Part shown: piece by piece, positions 14,692 through 23,150 of the stretch
Numbering within the stretch: position 1 is the first letter of the stretch
How the letters are laid out: every line of letters begins with the position of its first letter
NCBI GenBank assembly: GCA_964433675.1
Contig: CAYSSJ010000013.1
Coordinates: 1-64,000, forward strand
Source: CAYSSJ01 sp964433675
GTDB lineage: Bacteria > Cloacimonadota > Cloacimonadia > Cloacimonadales > TCS61
DNA length: 64,000 nt
Direction: 5' to 3'
Made by a program: the position numbers and the translations under genes
The notes under the pieces: model-generated
What the model saw: only the letters and a program-made list of their open reading frames with translations
The model's database searches: none
Told to the model about the DNA's origin: nothing

Positions 14692-16266
14692 ATGAGAGAT
14701 ATAAAAACACAAATCCCACAGATAACAATATTGATAGCTATCATTATCTTCGTTAATTTGATCTCTGTGAGCCTATTCTACCGGCTCGATCTATCCAAAG
14801 GTAAGATCTATTCACTTTCCGAATCGAGTAAGAATGCAGTACGCGGGTTGGAAGATAGGATGGTAGTCCGTGCCTACTTTACCAAAAATCTCCCCGGTGA
14901 ATATGCCGATACTCGCCGGTATATCCGCGACCTTTTGGCTGAATATCAAGCCTACTCGCGTGGGCAGTTACGCTTTGAATTCATCGATCCTGCAACTGAT
15001 GAGGAGATTCGCCAGGAGGCGCATAGTCAGGGGATCGCACCGGTTTCCATGCGAGTTATCGAAGATGATAAATTCGAAGTTAGAGAAGTTTATCTCGGTA
15101 TGGCATTCACTTATTTGGGAGAGACGGAGACGCTGCCGCTCATTCAGCATACCCGTGGAGTGGAATATGATATCACCAGCACAATCAGAAGATTATCCAG
15201 ACAGGAATTGTACAGCGTAGCATTCTACGCAGCCGATGAAGAAGAAGCCATGCCCCAACAGTGGCAGACAAGGCAGCAGCGGGGAAATTCTTATCAGACT
15301 GTCAGACAACTGATAGCCGATCATTATGAGGTCATCGATACCAAGCTTGAGACCCCGATCGATTTTACTGTCGATGCACTTATTATCACGGGCATCACCG
15401 ATTCACTCACCCAGATGCAACTTGCCAATCTGGATGATTATCTTATGCACGGGGGGCAGGTGCTGTTGTTTCAGGATCGTGTCTCTGCCGATATCAACAC
15501 GATGAGTGCTGCTAAAGTAGAGAGTAATCTTTTCGATCTGTTGCAGCATTATGGCATATTTGTCAAAGCCAATCTGGTCAAAGATGCCTATAGTGGCCAG
15601 ATCCAGATCGAGCGGCAGCAGGGTATGTTCCGCATGGCTACACCGATTCGCTATCCCTATATTATCCTCGCTCGTAATCTGAACGATGAGAATCTGATTA
15701 CCAAAAACTTGGAGCAGTTGCAGCTAGTCTTTGCCTCCGAGATCGATCTACAATCCTCCTGGCTCGAGTTCGAAGCTTTGATCTTATCTTCTGATAATTC
15801 GGGAACAACAGAAGGACCACAATATGACATTAATTATAATAATTATATGAATCAAAATTTAAGTAGGATTCTGACTGAGCCGGCTCGACCGCTTGGCGGG
15901 ATTTTCAGCGGGCATTTGGTCAGCTATTTTTCCGAAGATCCGCAGGATTTGACCGAAACAACAGAGGCGAAAATCATGCTGGTTACCGATTCCAATTTCC
16001 TCAAAGATGGGCTTGGCGCTGCGAATCAAGCTAACCTGAATTTTGCTATCAATGCACTTGATTTTATGGTTGGAGATCTCTCCCTTATCGAGATGCGAGC
16101 CCGCGAGACGGTGTTTAGACCTCTAAAAGAACTGACTACCGAGCAGCGTAATATCGTCAAATGGCTCAATATTTTGCTACCCTCTATGTTACTGATTATA
16201 TATGGATTAGTGAGGTACAGAGCCGAGCTGAAGCGAAGAAAGAAGATCGGAGGTAATTATGCGTAA
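14692..16266 (+). CDS. gldG: GldG-family ABC transporter auxiliary protein
   Basis: A 524-residue protein with one N-terminal membrane helix (about 9-28), a large extracytoplasmic part and one C-terminal helix (about 488-507) followed by a basic tail (RAELKRRKK). Family text includes LSEASKNA-like LSLSESSKN, LPGEYADTRRYIRDLLAEYQAYSRGQLRFEFIDP and HTRGVEYDITSTIRRL, as in GldG and the ABC-type auxiliary family. GGGGGGA precedes ATG 14692. It overlaps the next gene by 8 bp. It is the third part of the GldA-F-G-like transporter; its exact cargo is unknown. Confidence 0.8.
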   Translation: MRDIKTQIPQITILIAIIIFVNLISVSLFYRLDLSKGKIYSLSESSKNAVRGLEDRMVVRAYFTKNLPGEYADTRRYIRDLLAEYQAYSRGQLRFEFIDPATDEEIRQEAHSQGIAPVSMRVIEDDKFEVREVYLGMAFTYLGETETLPLIQHTRGVEYDITSTIRRLSRQELYSVAFYAADEEEAMPQQWQTRQQRGNSYQTVRQLIADHYEVIDTKLETPIDFTVDALIITGITDSLTQMQLANLDDYLMHGGQVLLFQDRVSADINTMSAAKVESNLFDLLQHYGIFVKANLVKDAYSGQIQIERQQGMFRMATPIRYPYIILARNLNDENLITKNLEQLQLVFASEIDLQSSWLEFEALILSSDNSGTTEGPQYDINYNNYMNQNLSRILTEPARPLGGIFSGHLVSYFSEDPQDLTETTEAKIMLVTDSNFLKDGLGAANQANLNFAINALDFMVGDLSLIEMRARETVFRPLKELTTEQRNIVKWLNILLPSMLLIIYGLVRYRAELKRRKKIGGNYA

Positions 16267-17179
16267 ACAGACCCTAATTCTAACGGCGATTTTAGCAGTA
16301 TTGGTGATCATTTATCTGATTGTCAGATCGCATGAGCCCACCGAGCAGCGGATCGAATTCTTTGAAGTTGATCCACAAACGGTAGCCGTGATAGATATCA
16401 TCTCACCCTCAGATTCTCTGCGCCTGGAAAAAGAGCGTAATGACTGGTACATGGAAGATCCCTTCCGCTTCCGGGTAGCACGCGAACGTATTACCAATAT
16501 TTTCGACAATATTCTCCAAGCGCGTACCTCCCGCATCCCGATCTCCGAATCTCCCCAAGCACATCAGCGATACAATGTTACCGATAGTCTCGGCACGAGA
16601 TTGATATTTTATGATGATGAGTATAAGCCACTCTATGACGTTATATTGGGACAAAGTGAGAATCAGCTCTTCACCAATGCCAGAAGATATGGTGAAAAAG
16701 AGGTCTATCAACTGAGACAGAACATCATGCCGATGCTGAAAGTGGACAGCCAAGCTTGGCGTAGCCGCCATGTAGTACAGATTCCCGAGCATGAGATCGC
16801 CGAAGTTTCTATCCGTACCGATGAGCTCGATTTTACCCTCAGCGCCGAAGGGGACTCTTGGCATTATGAAGATAGATTCGAAGAATTTTACATCCCACCG
16901 GATAATCTTCCCAAAGATAATATTTTCAATGGACTCAGACGGCTGCGAGCTTCCGATTTTATCGATTTTGCCTATGATGAATATGCCGATAAATTCAAAG
17001 AACCGATAATGTTAGTAGAAGTGCAGCTTCGCGACGGAAGCAAGCGCAAGTTGGAATTTGCCCAGAAAGATGAGCAATGGTATATGGTCAAGTTAGACGA
17101 CAACCCCGATCATCTCTATCTTGTCTTGGAGAGCGCTATCCAACGCTTTTCAATGACTGCTGCTGATCTGAGGCAGTAG
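16259..17179 (+). CDS. DUF4340 domain protein
   Basis: A 306-residue protein with one N-terminal membrane anchor (about 6-23) and an extracytoplasmic beta-rich domain (residues 45-300) of the DUF4340 type, including SDSLRLEKERNDWYMEDPFRFRVARERI and a repeated W-Y/W-x-x pattern. DUF4340 proteins regularly follow GldG-type genes, as here. GGAGG lies at 16250. The 8-bp overlap with the GldG-like gene points to coupled expression. It converges with the dCMP deaminase gene, whose stop is only 7 bp away, with no terminator between. Confidence 0.75.
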   Translation: MRKQTLILTAILAVLVIIYLIVRSHEPTEQRIEFFEVDPQTVAVIDIISPSDSLRLEKERNDWYMEDPFRFRVARERITNIFDNILQARTSRIPISESPQAHQRYNVTDSLGTRLIFYDDEYKPLYDVILGQSENQLFTNARRYGEKEVYQLRQNIMPMLKVDSQAWRSRHVVQIPEHEIAEVSIRTDELDFTLSAEGDSWHYEDRFEEFYIPPDNLPKDNIFNGLRRLRASDFIDFAYDEYADKFKEPIMLVEVQLRDGSKRKLEFAQKDEQWYMVKLDDNPDHLYLVLESAIQRFSMTAADLRQ

Positions 17180-17186
17180 GGCAAGT

Positions 17187-17660
17187 TTAGATCTTATGCA
17201 ATACGCTGGTGTCCATATCGACGAGGTTGATCTCGACATCGGCTTCTGCTAAGATCTCCTCGGCGAGCTTATCTTTATAAGGTTCGCCGACATAAAGTGT
17301 CTTTATCTCGGCATTGATAATCATTTTGGAACATATAGAGCAGGGTTGATTGGTGCAATACATTGAGCTGTTTTTGATAGATACACCGTTCACCGCCGCC
17401 TGAATGATAGCATTTTGCTCGGCATGAACACCGCGACATAGTTCATGACGCTCACCGGAGGGCACATTGAGCTCTTTTCTCATACAACCGGTCATAGAGC
17501 AATGTCCCAAATGTTTGGGTGCGCCGTTGTAGCCGGTCGAAATTATCTGATTCTCTATCACGATTACCGCTCCCACCTTTCTTCTCAGACAAGTGGAACG
17601 CTGGGCTACCAATAATGCCATCTTCATAAAATACTGATGCCAACTCGGTCTTTGATTCAT
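17187..17660 (-). CDS. dCMP deaminase (ComEB-like)
   Basis: A 157-residue zinc deaminase: H79-A-E81 in VHAEQNAI and C107-x-x-C110 in QPCSICSKM, plus VGAVIVIENQIISTGYNGAPKH, as in dCMP deaminases that turn dCMP into dUMP for thymidylate synthesis. The extra Cys/His-rich stretch HCSMTGCMRKE (53-63) is usual in this subfamily. The ATG overlaps the end of tsaB by 4 bp on the same strand, so the two are co-translated. It lies inside the segment bracketed by the 213-bp inverted repeats. Confidence 0.88.
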   Translation of the reverse strand: MNQRPSWHQYFMKMALLVAQRSTCLRRKVGAVIVIENQIISTGYNGAPKHLGHCSMTGCMRKELNVPSGERHELCRGVHAEQNAIIQAAVNGVSIKNSSMYCTNQPCSICSKMIINAEIKTLYVGEPYKDKLAEEILAEADVEINLVDMDTSVLHKI

Positions 17661-18352
17661 TCTTTCTGCTCCTTTTGTTTTTTATCTCTTACCAACTCCG
17701 CTTGTGATTTCCTTAGATAGAGCGGTTCCAAATTTGCAATCTTATCAAAATCATAAGAGGCGGTAATTTGTTTGTGCAATACGATGCTTATTAATCCGTC
17801 AGCTTTTGGCAAATTCTGATGCGGCAGGGCGAATTTGTGAGCATGCTCACTTGCCTTGAAAATATCTCTGTAAACTTCTCCGCCATCACCGACGATCAAT
17901 ACAGGTTCTCCCAATTTTTTCGCTAATTCTGCCGGTTTGATATTAACAGGGGGGATAATAGTCTCCAGCTTTGGCGAGAACAAAGCGGCATATACTTCCT
18001 GCATCCTGGCGTCAATAAGTGCAAGGATGGGTATAGCGCTGCCATAGACATTGTGTGCCAAGAGGGTAAGTGAATCTATCCAAACCAATGGTATTGATCT
18101 TGCCATACATATTCCCTTAGCACTGGCAAGACCTATACGGGTTCCTGTAAATGAGCCGGGACCATGTGAGATGACTACCAGATCGATGTCAGAGATTTTT
18201 AGATCGCTCTTCTTCAAACCTCGATCGATTTCGGGTAATAAAGTCTCGGAGTGGGTAGTGCGCAGATCGAAGAAAGCGGAGTATTTCAGACGCTTCTCAG
18301 AGTAGATTGCCACACTACCGGCAGAAATGGTCGTAAAAGACAAGATATTCAA
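17657..18352 (-). CDS. tsaB: TsaB, tRNA threonylcarbamoyladenosine synthesis
   Basis: A 231-residue ASKHA-fold protein of the TsaB/YeaZ family, the partner of TsaD in adding threonylcarbamoyl to A37 of ANN-decoding tRNAs. It shows MNILSFTT (nucleotide-fold start), THSETLLPEID, SHGPGSFTGTRIGLASAKG and ALIDARMQEVYAALF. The start is TTG at 18352, preceded by AAGGGG on the minus strand; no ATG is better placed. The C terminus is a charged KKQKEQKE tail that overlaps the deaminase start. Upstream DNA is repeat, so its promoter would lie in the repeat block. Confidence 0.88.
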   Translation of the reverse strand: MNILSFTTISAGSVAIYSEKRLKYSAFFDLRTTHSETLLPEIDRGLKKSDLKISDIDLVVISHGPGSFTGTRIGLASAKGICMARSIPLVWIDSLTLLAHNVYGSAIPILALIDARMQEVYAALFSPKLETIIPPVNIKPAELAKKLGEPVLIVGDGGEVYRDIFKASEHAHKFALPHQNLPKADGLISIVLHKQITASYDFDKIANLEPLYLRKSQAELVRDKKQKEQKE

Positions 18353-18652
18353 TCTCTACACCCCTTTTCTCACATTTTTTTACAAATTTCATAAACTCGG
18401 GCTCTTTTGGCAAGAAGAATATTAAGCAAATAGCTAAAAACTATCCTCCTTCGCCTTACAAGCTTCGGAGCACTAAGCAAGGATTAAGGATCAAGGACTA
18501 AGGAATAAGGACGAAGGGACAAAATTGTGAAGCAGTGATGAGTCTTTGGAGAAGAGCAGGAAGAAAACTTAGCTAAAAGCTAGAAGCTAAAAGGCAGTTG
18601 TGAGTATGTGAGAAGAAGATAGAGGATAGAGAGCAGACGGAAGATGGGAGGT
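18353..18652. repeat. Repeat block C, inner part
   Basis: No gene is seen. 18440-18590 is the inverse of 11340-11490 (AAGGATTAAGGATCAAGGAC, GTGAAGCAGTGATGAGTC, AGCTAAAAGCTAGAAGC words); 18595-18650 is the inverse of 11300-11345 and 12905-12960. It may carry the tsaB promoter, but none is recognisable. Confidence 0.7.
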
Positions 18653-18865
18653 TAGGTGGATAGGAGGATTGGTTGATTGGTATATGAGTGAGATTTAGGA
18701 GTATACTTAGGGAGAAATGTGAAGGTAGTTGTGAGTTTTGAGAAGAGCGGGAAGAGACTGAGAGAGGAATTTACTCACTTCGTTCGCGGAATTGATAGGA
18801 ATTTGGCTACGCCGGAATTAATAGAAACAATAAATCGTCATACTGAGTAGTCCTGCACCTACTTT
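18653..18865 (-). repeat. Perfect 213-bp inverted repeat, right copy
   Basis: Reverse complement of 12681-12893 with no mismatch found by eye. Its outer end runs into the long hairpin at 18837-18919, which is more intact here than at the left copy. Confidence 0.85.
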
Positions 18866-18919
18866 CCCGGTTATACCAACTAAGAAAAAGAAAGTAGGTG
18901 CAGGACTACTCAGTGTGAC
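18837..18919. repeat. Long hairpin element with 30-bp arms
   Basis: The left arm 18837-18866 begins GTCATACTGAGTAGTCC and the right arm 18890-18919 ends GGACTACTCAGTGTGAC. The arms are complementary over 30 positions with one T/C difference (a G-U pair in RNA). The loop is 23 nt (18867-18889). It resembles a MITE or REP-type palindrome. A degenerate copy lies at 12631-12710. Confidence 0.85.
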
Positions 18920-19163
18920 AAACTTCAGAACTCTAAACCCTCAACCCTAAACTCTAAACCGCATTAACCATTAATCATTAACCATTATTCATTATACATT
19001 GTTCATTCTCACAAGTTTTCTCTTCCTACTGATTTCTGCCTACTGTCTCCTGCATTCCATCTTCCGTTTTATCTGTCCACCAATCTCCCTACTGTTTTTT
19101 CCTTTACTTTATGCGCATAAGACAAAAGTTTGCTCACTAAATAAAAAAAATGAGGGATGTGGT
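18920..19163. other. Leader region before acyltransferase gene
   Basis: Low-complexity repeat words (AACCATTAATCATTAACC, CTACTGTCTCCTGC) with no supported gene. An in-frame ATG at 18999 would add 55 residues to the acyltransferase, but that stretch is encoded by repeat words and lacks a ribosome site. Confidence 0.6.
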
Positions 19164-20060
19164 ATGAAAAAGCCGGTGTTGAGCATAATCGAATATATCG
19201 GATTCAGGCTCTTTACCTGTCTGTTCAGGATTTTACCATTCTGCTTGTGCAAGCGGCTATTTGTAGCGATTTTCATCTTCGGGGGTATGGTGTTGGGTGT
19301 CAGAAAAAAAGTGGCTTATGCTAATCTGTCCGAAGTATATGAAGATAAAAGTAAGAAAGAGATAAACACTATTCTTAAGAATATGTACACTGAGATGGGG
19401 AAGACCGCCGCCGAGACTTATTGCACAGATATGGACAAACTTTTCGATCAGGTAAGTGTGGAAGGATGGGATAATCTGCAAAAAGCTGTAGAGATGGGAC
19501 GTGGGGTGATATTGGCTACCGGACATCTGGGTAATTGGGAACTTGCCGGACGCTACATCTCCAAACATTTCAAAACAGCCGTGGTTATCAGAAAACAGCG
19601 AAACAGACTTTTTAACGATTATACCAACAAACTTAGAGAAAAGTACGATATCAAGCTCATTTACACCAAAAACGCTCTCAAAGAGATGGTAAAAGCTTTC
19701 GGAGAAGGATATATAGTCTGTCTTCTTATGGATCAAAATGCCGGTAAACGTGGTGTATTGACCGATTTTTTGGGCAGACCGGCTTCCACCTTCGTCGGAC
19801 CGGCCAAGATCGCTATCAAATACAATATCCCCATAGTTCCTGCCGCTGCTATCAGAACGGCGGAAGGTCGGCATCTGCTCTATTTCGATAAGATTATCTC
19901 AGCAGAAGGTTATGATAAATCGCTCACCGGCGTTACCGCCTTAACTCAGCGAATATCCAACCAGATAGAGAAGTATATCCATCGCTATCCTCAACAGTGG
20001 TTTTGGGTACATCGGCGCTGGCGAAAATATCATCGTGCTCGTGAAGTTGCAGAAATATGA
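19164..20060 (+). CDS. Lysophospholipid/lipid A acyltransferase (LpxL/HtrB-like)
   Basis: A 298-residue membrane-associated acyltransferase of the HtrB/LpxL family that adds acyl chains to lipid A or related lipids. The catalytic H-x4-E/D motif is H121-LGNW-E126 in ATGHLGNWE. Also seen are LLMDQNAGKRG and FLGRPASTFVGPAKIA and the C-terminal YPQQWFWVHRRWR, all family marks. The N terminus has a hydrophobic helix (about 10-45). ATG 19164 was chosen because GAGGGA lies at 19153-19158. Together with kdsD at 33388 it supports an LPS-type outer membrane. Confidence 0.88.
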   Translation: MKKPVLSIIEYIGFRLFTCLFRILPFCLCKRLFVAIFIFGGMVLGVRKKVAYANLSEVYEDKSKKEINTILKNMYTEMGKTAAETYCTDMDKLFDQVSVEGWDNLQKAVEMGRGVILATGHLGNWELAGRYISKHFKTAVVIRKQRNRLFNDYTNKLREKYDIKLIYTKNALKEMVKAFGEGYIVCLLMDQNAGKRGVLTDFLGRPASTFVGPAKIAIKYNIPIVPAAAIRTAEGRHLLYFDKIISAEGYDKSLTGVTALTQRISNQIEKYIHRYPQQWFWVHRRWRKYHRAREVAEI

Positions 20061-20147
20061 GGGATTATGTAAAATCCAAATCCCGTTTTGGGGAAAATTC
20101 TTTACAAGAATGAACGATTGAGAAGTTTTGCAAATGGAGAGTTAAAT

Positions 20148-22088
20148 ATGCGAATATTAATGATAATTAGCATAGTTGCCGTGGCAACGCTGATGTTCGG
20201 TGTCGATTTTCATCCGGCAGAGGGTAGGGATGTATCTCAGTTTAACCGAGAGAGCACTATCTATTATCATGAGCACTCAGACGATCAACATTGGTATGGC
20301 TCACAGCGCTGGGCTGTCTTTTTCGATCTGAACAACTACATCCCCGAGCTCGATAGTCTGGTCTTCGAAGTGGAATCTGCACTTATCTATCTACCGGTCG
20401 AGACTCAGATCGGTGATCTGACGCTCTATCTCGCTCAACACGATCATGATAGTATGCAACCCGGAGATGCACATCAATCAGTCACTACAGAGCAAAACGA
20501 ATTGACCACCGGTTGGAACGAGATCTCATTCGATGCGGTAGCTGATACGGTATTTTGGCTCATTGCCGATTATCATACCTCAGAGCAGGATCAGTTCATC
20601 TCTGCCTCCTTAGGTGGGGGTGAACATAGTTATTTCGGCGTCATCGAGGATGAGCAGTATTATTATTACAATTTCGCTTCTTACAGCATTCAATCCGAAC
20701 TGTTGTTCTCGCTCAAAGGTCATTTTCTGGAAGCCGGTAGCGATCTGGAGCTGGTAGATGCATTTTTAACCGATCCGCTCACCACCGGAAGTACGGTCTA
20801 TCCTATCTTTGAAGTCAAAAATAACTCGGAGAACATTGTCAGCGATGCATACATCGAGTATACACTCAGTTACTATTCAGATTCTCTTCAGGCGCTGGAG
20901 GGAAGTGTGGATTTGGACGATCTTGCTCCATTTGAAGAGATCGAGCTCGATCTGTCCGGAGTGGCAGCGCATGCACTCGATATCCTCAGCACACCTTCCC
21001 AATACAGATGGCAAGCTACCTTACACGCTGTGGACGATATCTTCATGTATAATAACCAGATAAGCAAGAGGTTCACTACTTATGAGACAAACGTTTCCAA
21101 AACTATTATCGAGAATTTCGTCGCCCTTGATGAGCAGGCTACCTTTGATATCTGGGATATTCAAGCCGATTATGAGGATGCAGAGATCATCAATTTCTTC
21201 CCATTAGTCGGAGATCTGCCCTTCTATCACGATGATGCGGTGGTGCGGTTCAATTATTATAATTTGATCGGCTATCCGGTGACTGTGGTTGGCGGAATCA
21301 ACCAGATCCGTGGTTATACTGCTACTTACGCTGATATGCTACAAGCGCACTATAATGAGTATATCGGTCAACATCGTACATATGTTACCCACGATTCTAC
21401 CTCTGCTCTCTATGATGAAGATAATATCGCTACGGTTGAGATTGAATTGGTAAATGCCTCCGCTTATGTGTTTCCCGATTATATCACCCAGAGCAGGGTT
21501 ATCTTTCTGGTAGTTGAGGATATCTCAGAATTGGAAGATCATCCCGGCTTGCTGCTGCGCAGACAAATAGCCAGCCTGCCGCTTACCGGACTCGGTTTCG
21601 ACAACTCCAATACTTTTTCCGTCAGCTTTGATATGATCGAGGGTATCGATACGATCACCGGTGATCATGAGAACTGCTATCTGCTCATCTTAGTACAGCA
21701 TACACCTAGTAAAGCAATCGATTTTACCCATTTCATTCACTTTGCCGATTTCGAACCGGCGCCGGTTTCGGCTGAGCCGGAGTTAATCGCATCAAATCAG
21801 CTCGACACCAAGATATATCCCAATCCACTCTCTGGTGCTAATGTGGTAAATTTTGCTATCCAAGCACCCGATGCCATCAATGATGTTACTATCGAGATCT
21901 ACAATATCAAGGGACAATTGGTAAGACGACTACATAGCGAAGATATGGCAAGTACACATCAGCTTAACTGGAATGGCAGAACTGCTGATGATATTCGTTT
22001 GGCTAATGGTATATATTTCATGAAGGTAAGTGCTCACAGAGGTGATTTCCTTCTCACAGACCATAGAAAGTTCTTGATCATACGCTAA
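20148..22088 (+). CDS. Secreted protein with T9SS-type sorting tail
   Basis: A 646-residue exported protein. MRILMIISIVAVATLMFG (1-18) is the signal peptide; ATG 20148 has GGAGAG upstream, and the longer frame from 20088 is not needed. Residues of about 20-210 are beta-rich, followed by an Ig/CARDB-like segment (LVDAFLTDPLTTGSTVYPIFEVKNNSENIVSD) and a thioredoxin/Omp28-like stretch (IIENFVALDEQATFDIWDIQ; YPVTVVGGINQIRGY) lacking the active-site cysteines. The C-terminal 75 residues are the sorting tail: YPNPLSGANVVNFAI, IYNIKGQLVRR, ANGIYFMKV, ending RKFLIIR. It overlaps the PHP gene by 1 bp. Confidence 0.75.
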   Translation: MRILMIISIVAVATLMFGVDFHPAEGRDVSQFNRESTIYYHEHSDDQHWYGSQRWAVFFDLNNYIPELDSLVFEVESALIYLPVETQIGDLTLYLAQHDHDSMQPGDAHQSVTTEQNELTTGWNEISFDAVADTVFWLIADYHTSEQDQFISASLGGGEHSYFGVIEDEQYYYYNFASYSIQSELLFSLKGHFLEAGSDLELVDAFLTDPLTTGSTVYPIFEVKNNSENIVSDAYIEYTLSYYSDSLQALEGSVDLDDLAPFEEIELDLSGVAAHALDILSTPSQYRWQATLHAVDDIFMYNNQISKRFTTYETNVSKTIIENFVALDEQATFDIWDIQADYEDAEIINFFPLVGDLPFYHDDAVVRFNYYNLIGYPVTVVGGINQIRGYTATYADMLQAHYNEYIGQHRTYVTHDSTSALYDEDNIATVEIELVNASAYVFPDYITQSRVIFLVVEDISELEDHPGLLLRRQIASLPLTGLGFDNSNTFSVSFDMIEGIDTITGDHENCYLLILVQHTPSKAIDFTHFIHFADFEPAPVSAEPELIASNQLDTKIYPNPLSGANVVNFAIQAPDAINDVTIEIYNIKGQLVRRLHSEDMASTHQLNWNGRTADDIRLANGIYFMKVSAHRGDFLLTDHRKFLIIR

Positions 22089-23137
22089 TGAAAGTAAAAA
22101 AAATATTCACCCGTAAATTTATGGAATTGTCAGGAAGTGTGCACAATCACTCCTGCTATTCCTATGATTCCAATCAGAATGTAGAAAAGATCATCACATT
22201 GGCAAAAAAACAGGGGCTTGATTTTATCACTATAAATGACCATAACAACTTCGCTGCTGCCAAAGATGAAGCGGTAAAAAATGTCGAAAATCTATTTGTC
22301 ATCGTCGGAGCCGAGATCAACGATAAAAATAACAACAATCATCTGTTGGTTTTCGATACGAAAAAGCTACCCGATTTATCCGATGTGAAAGACTATGTCT
22401 CGTTTTATACCGATCAGAAGGCAATCCGGTTTGTCGCTCATCCATTCGAGCGCCGTCTTTCCAAACAGTTCAGAAAATATCAATGGACTGATAAGAGTAT
22501 AGATGATTTCGACGGCATCGAGATTTGGAACTATGTGTCTGCTTGGCTCGGTCATCTCAGACCGTCTATAAACGGTTTGCTACTCGTGCTCTTCCCATCT
22601 ACATTTGTCAAGAAACCGCTCAGAGATACACTTACTTACTGGGATGAACTGAACCTACAGGGAAAACGCAGAGCAGCTATCGGTAGCACAGATGCACATA
22701 GTGTGGATTTGCAGAAATTCGGTTTGAAGCTGACGATCCTGACTCACAAGATGCTATTCAAAACTATCCGTACCAACGTGCTTTTACCGGAAGATGAAAA
22801 TATCGACAACAAGACGATCCTTGCCGCTATGAAGCGAGGTAACTCCTATGTGGTGAATTACAAGGTAGGCGTACCTTACAATTTCTATGCCGGTATCAAG
22901 GCTGATAATGGGGGAGAAGCGATCTTCGGTGAAGAGTTCAAATTGGATGGTGAGGCGAAGCTTTACTTTCGGCTCCCTTTTACCGCCAAAGTAAAATTGA
23001 TCCGAAATGGTGAGAAAATAGCCAGCAAACGCGACGATCTCGGGTATTTCTTTATCCGTGCTAAGGGTAATTATCGTTTGGAGATCGAGAAGAATCTGCG
23101 TGGCTGGATCTATACGAACAATATTTATGTAATTTAG
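22088..23137 (+). CDS. PHP-domain phosphoesterase
   Basis: A 349-residue PHP-family metal-dependent phosphoesterase. Metal ligands are visible in order: SVHNHSCYSYDS, TINDHNNFAAA, GAEINDKNNNNH, FVAHPFERR and IGSTDAHS. A C-terminal beta region of about 100 residues follows (FRLPFTAKVKLIRNG). Such stand-alone PHP proteins hydrolyse nucleoside or sugar phosphates; the substrate is unknown. Its ATG overlaps the stop of the secreted-protein gene (TAATG), so it is translationally coupled. Confidence 0.8.
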   Translation: MKVKKIFTRKFMELSGSVHNHSCYSYDSNQNVEKIITLAKKQGLDFITINDHNNFAAAKDEAVKNVENLFVIVGAEINDKNNNNHLLVFDTKKLPDLSDVKDYVSFYTDQKAIRFVAHPFERRLSKQFRKYQWTDKSIDDFDGIEIWNYVSAWLGHLRPSINGLLLVLFPSTFVKKPLRDTLTYWDELNLQGKRRAAIGSTDAHSVDLQKFGLKLTILTHKMLFKTIRTNVLLPEDENIDNKTILAAMKRGNSYVVNYKVGVPYNFYAGIKADNGGEAIFGEEFKLDGEAKLYFRLPFTAKVKLIRNGEKIASKRDDLGYFFIRAKGNYRLEIEKNLRGWIYTNNIYVI

Positions 23138-23150
23138 AAAGGATGTGGAT

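Noticed and set aside
18999..19163. Hydrophobic N-terminal extension of the acyltransferase
   Set aside because: The 55 extra residues are encoded by CTACTGTCTCCTGC-type repeat words, and the ATG at 19164 has its own GAGGGA site.
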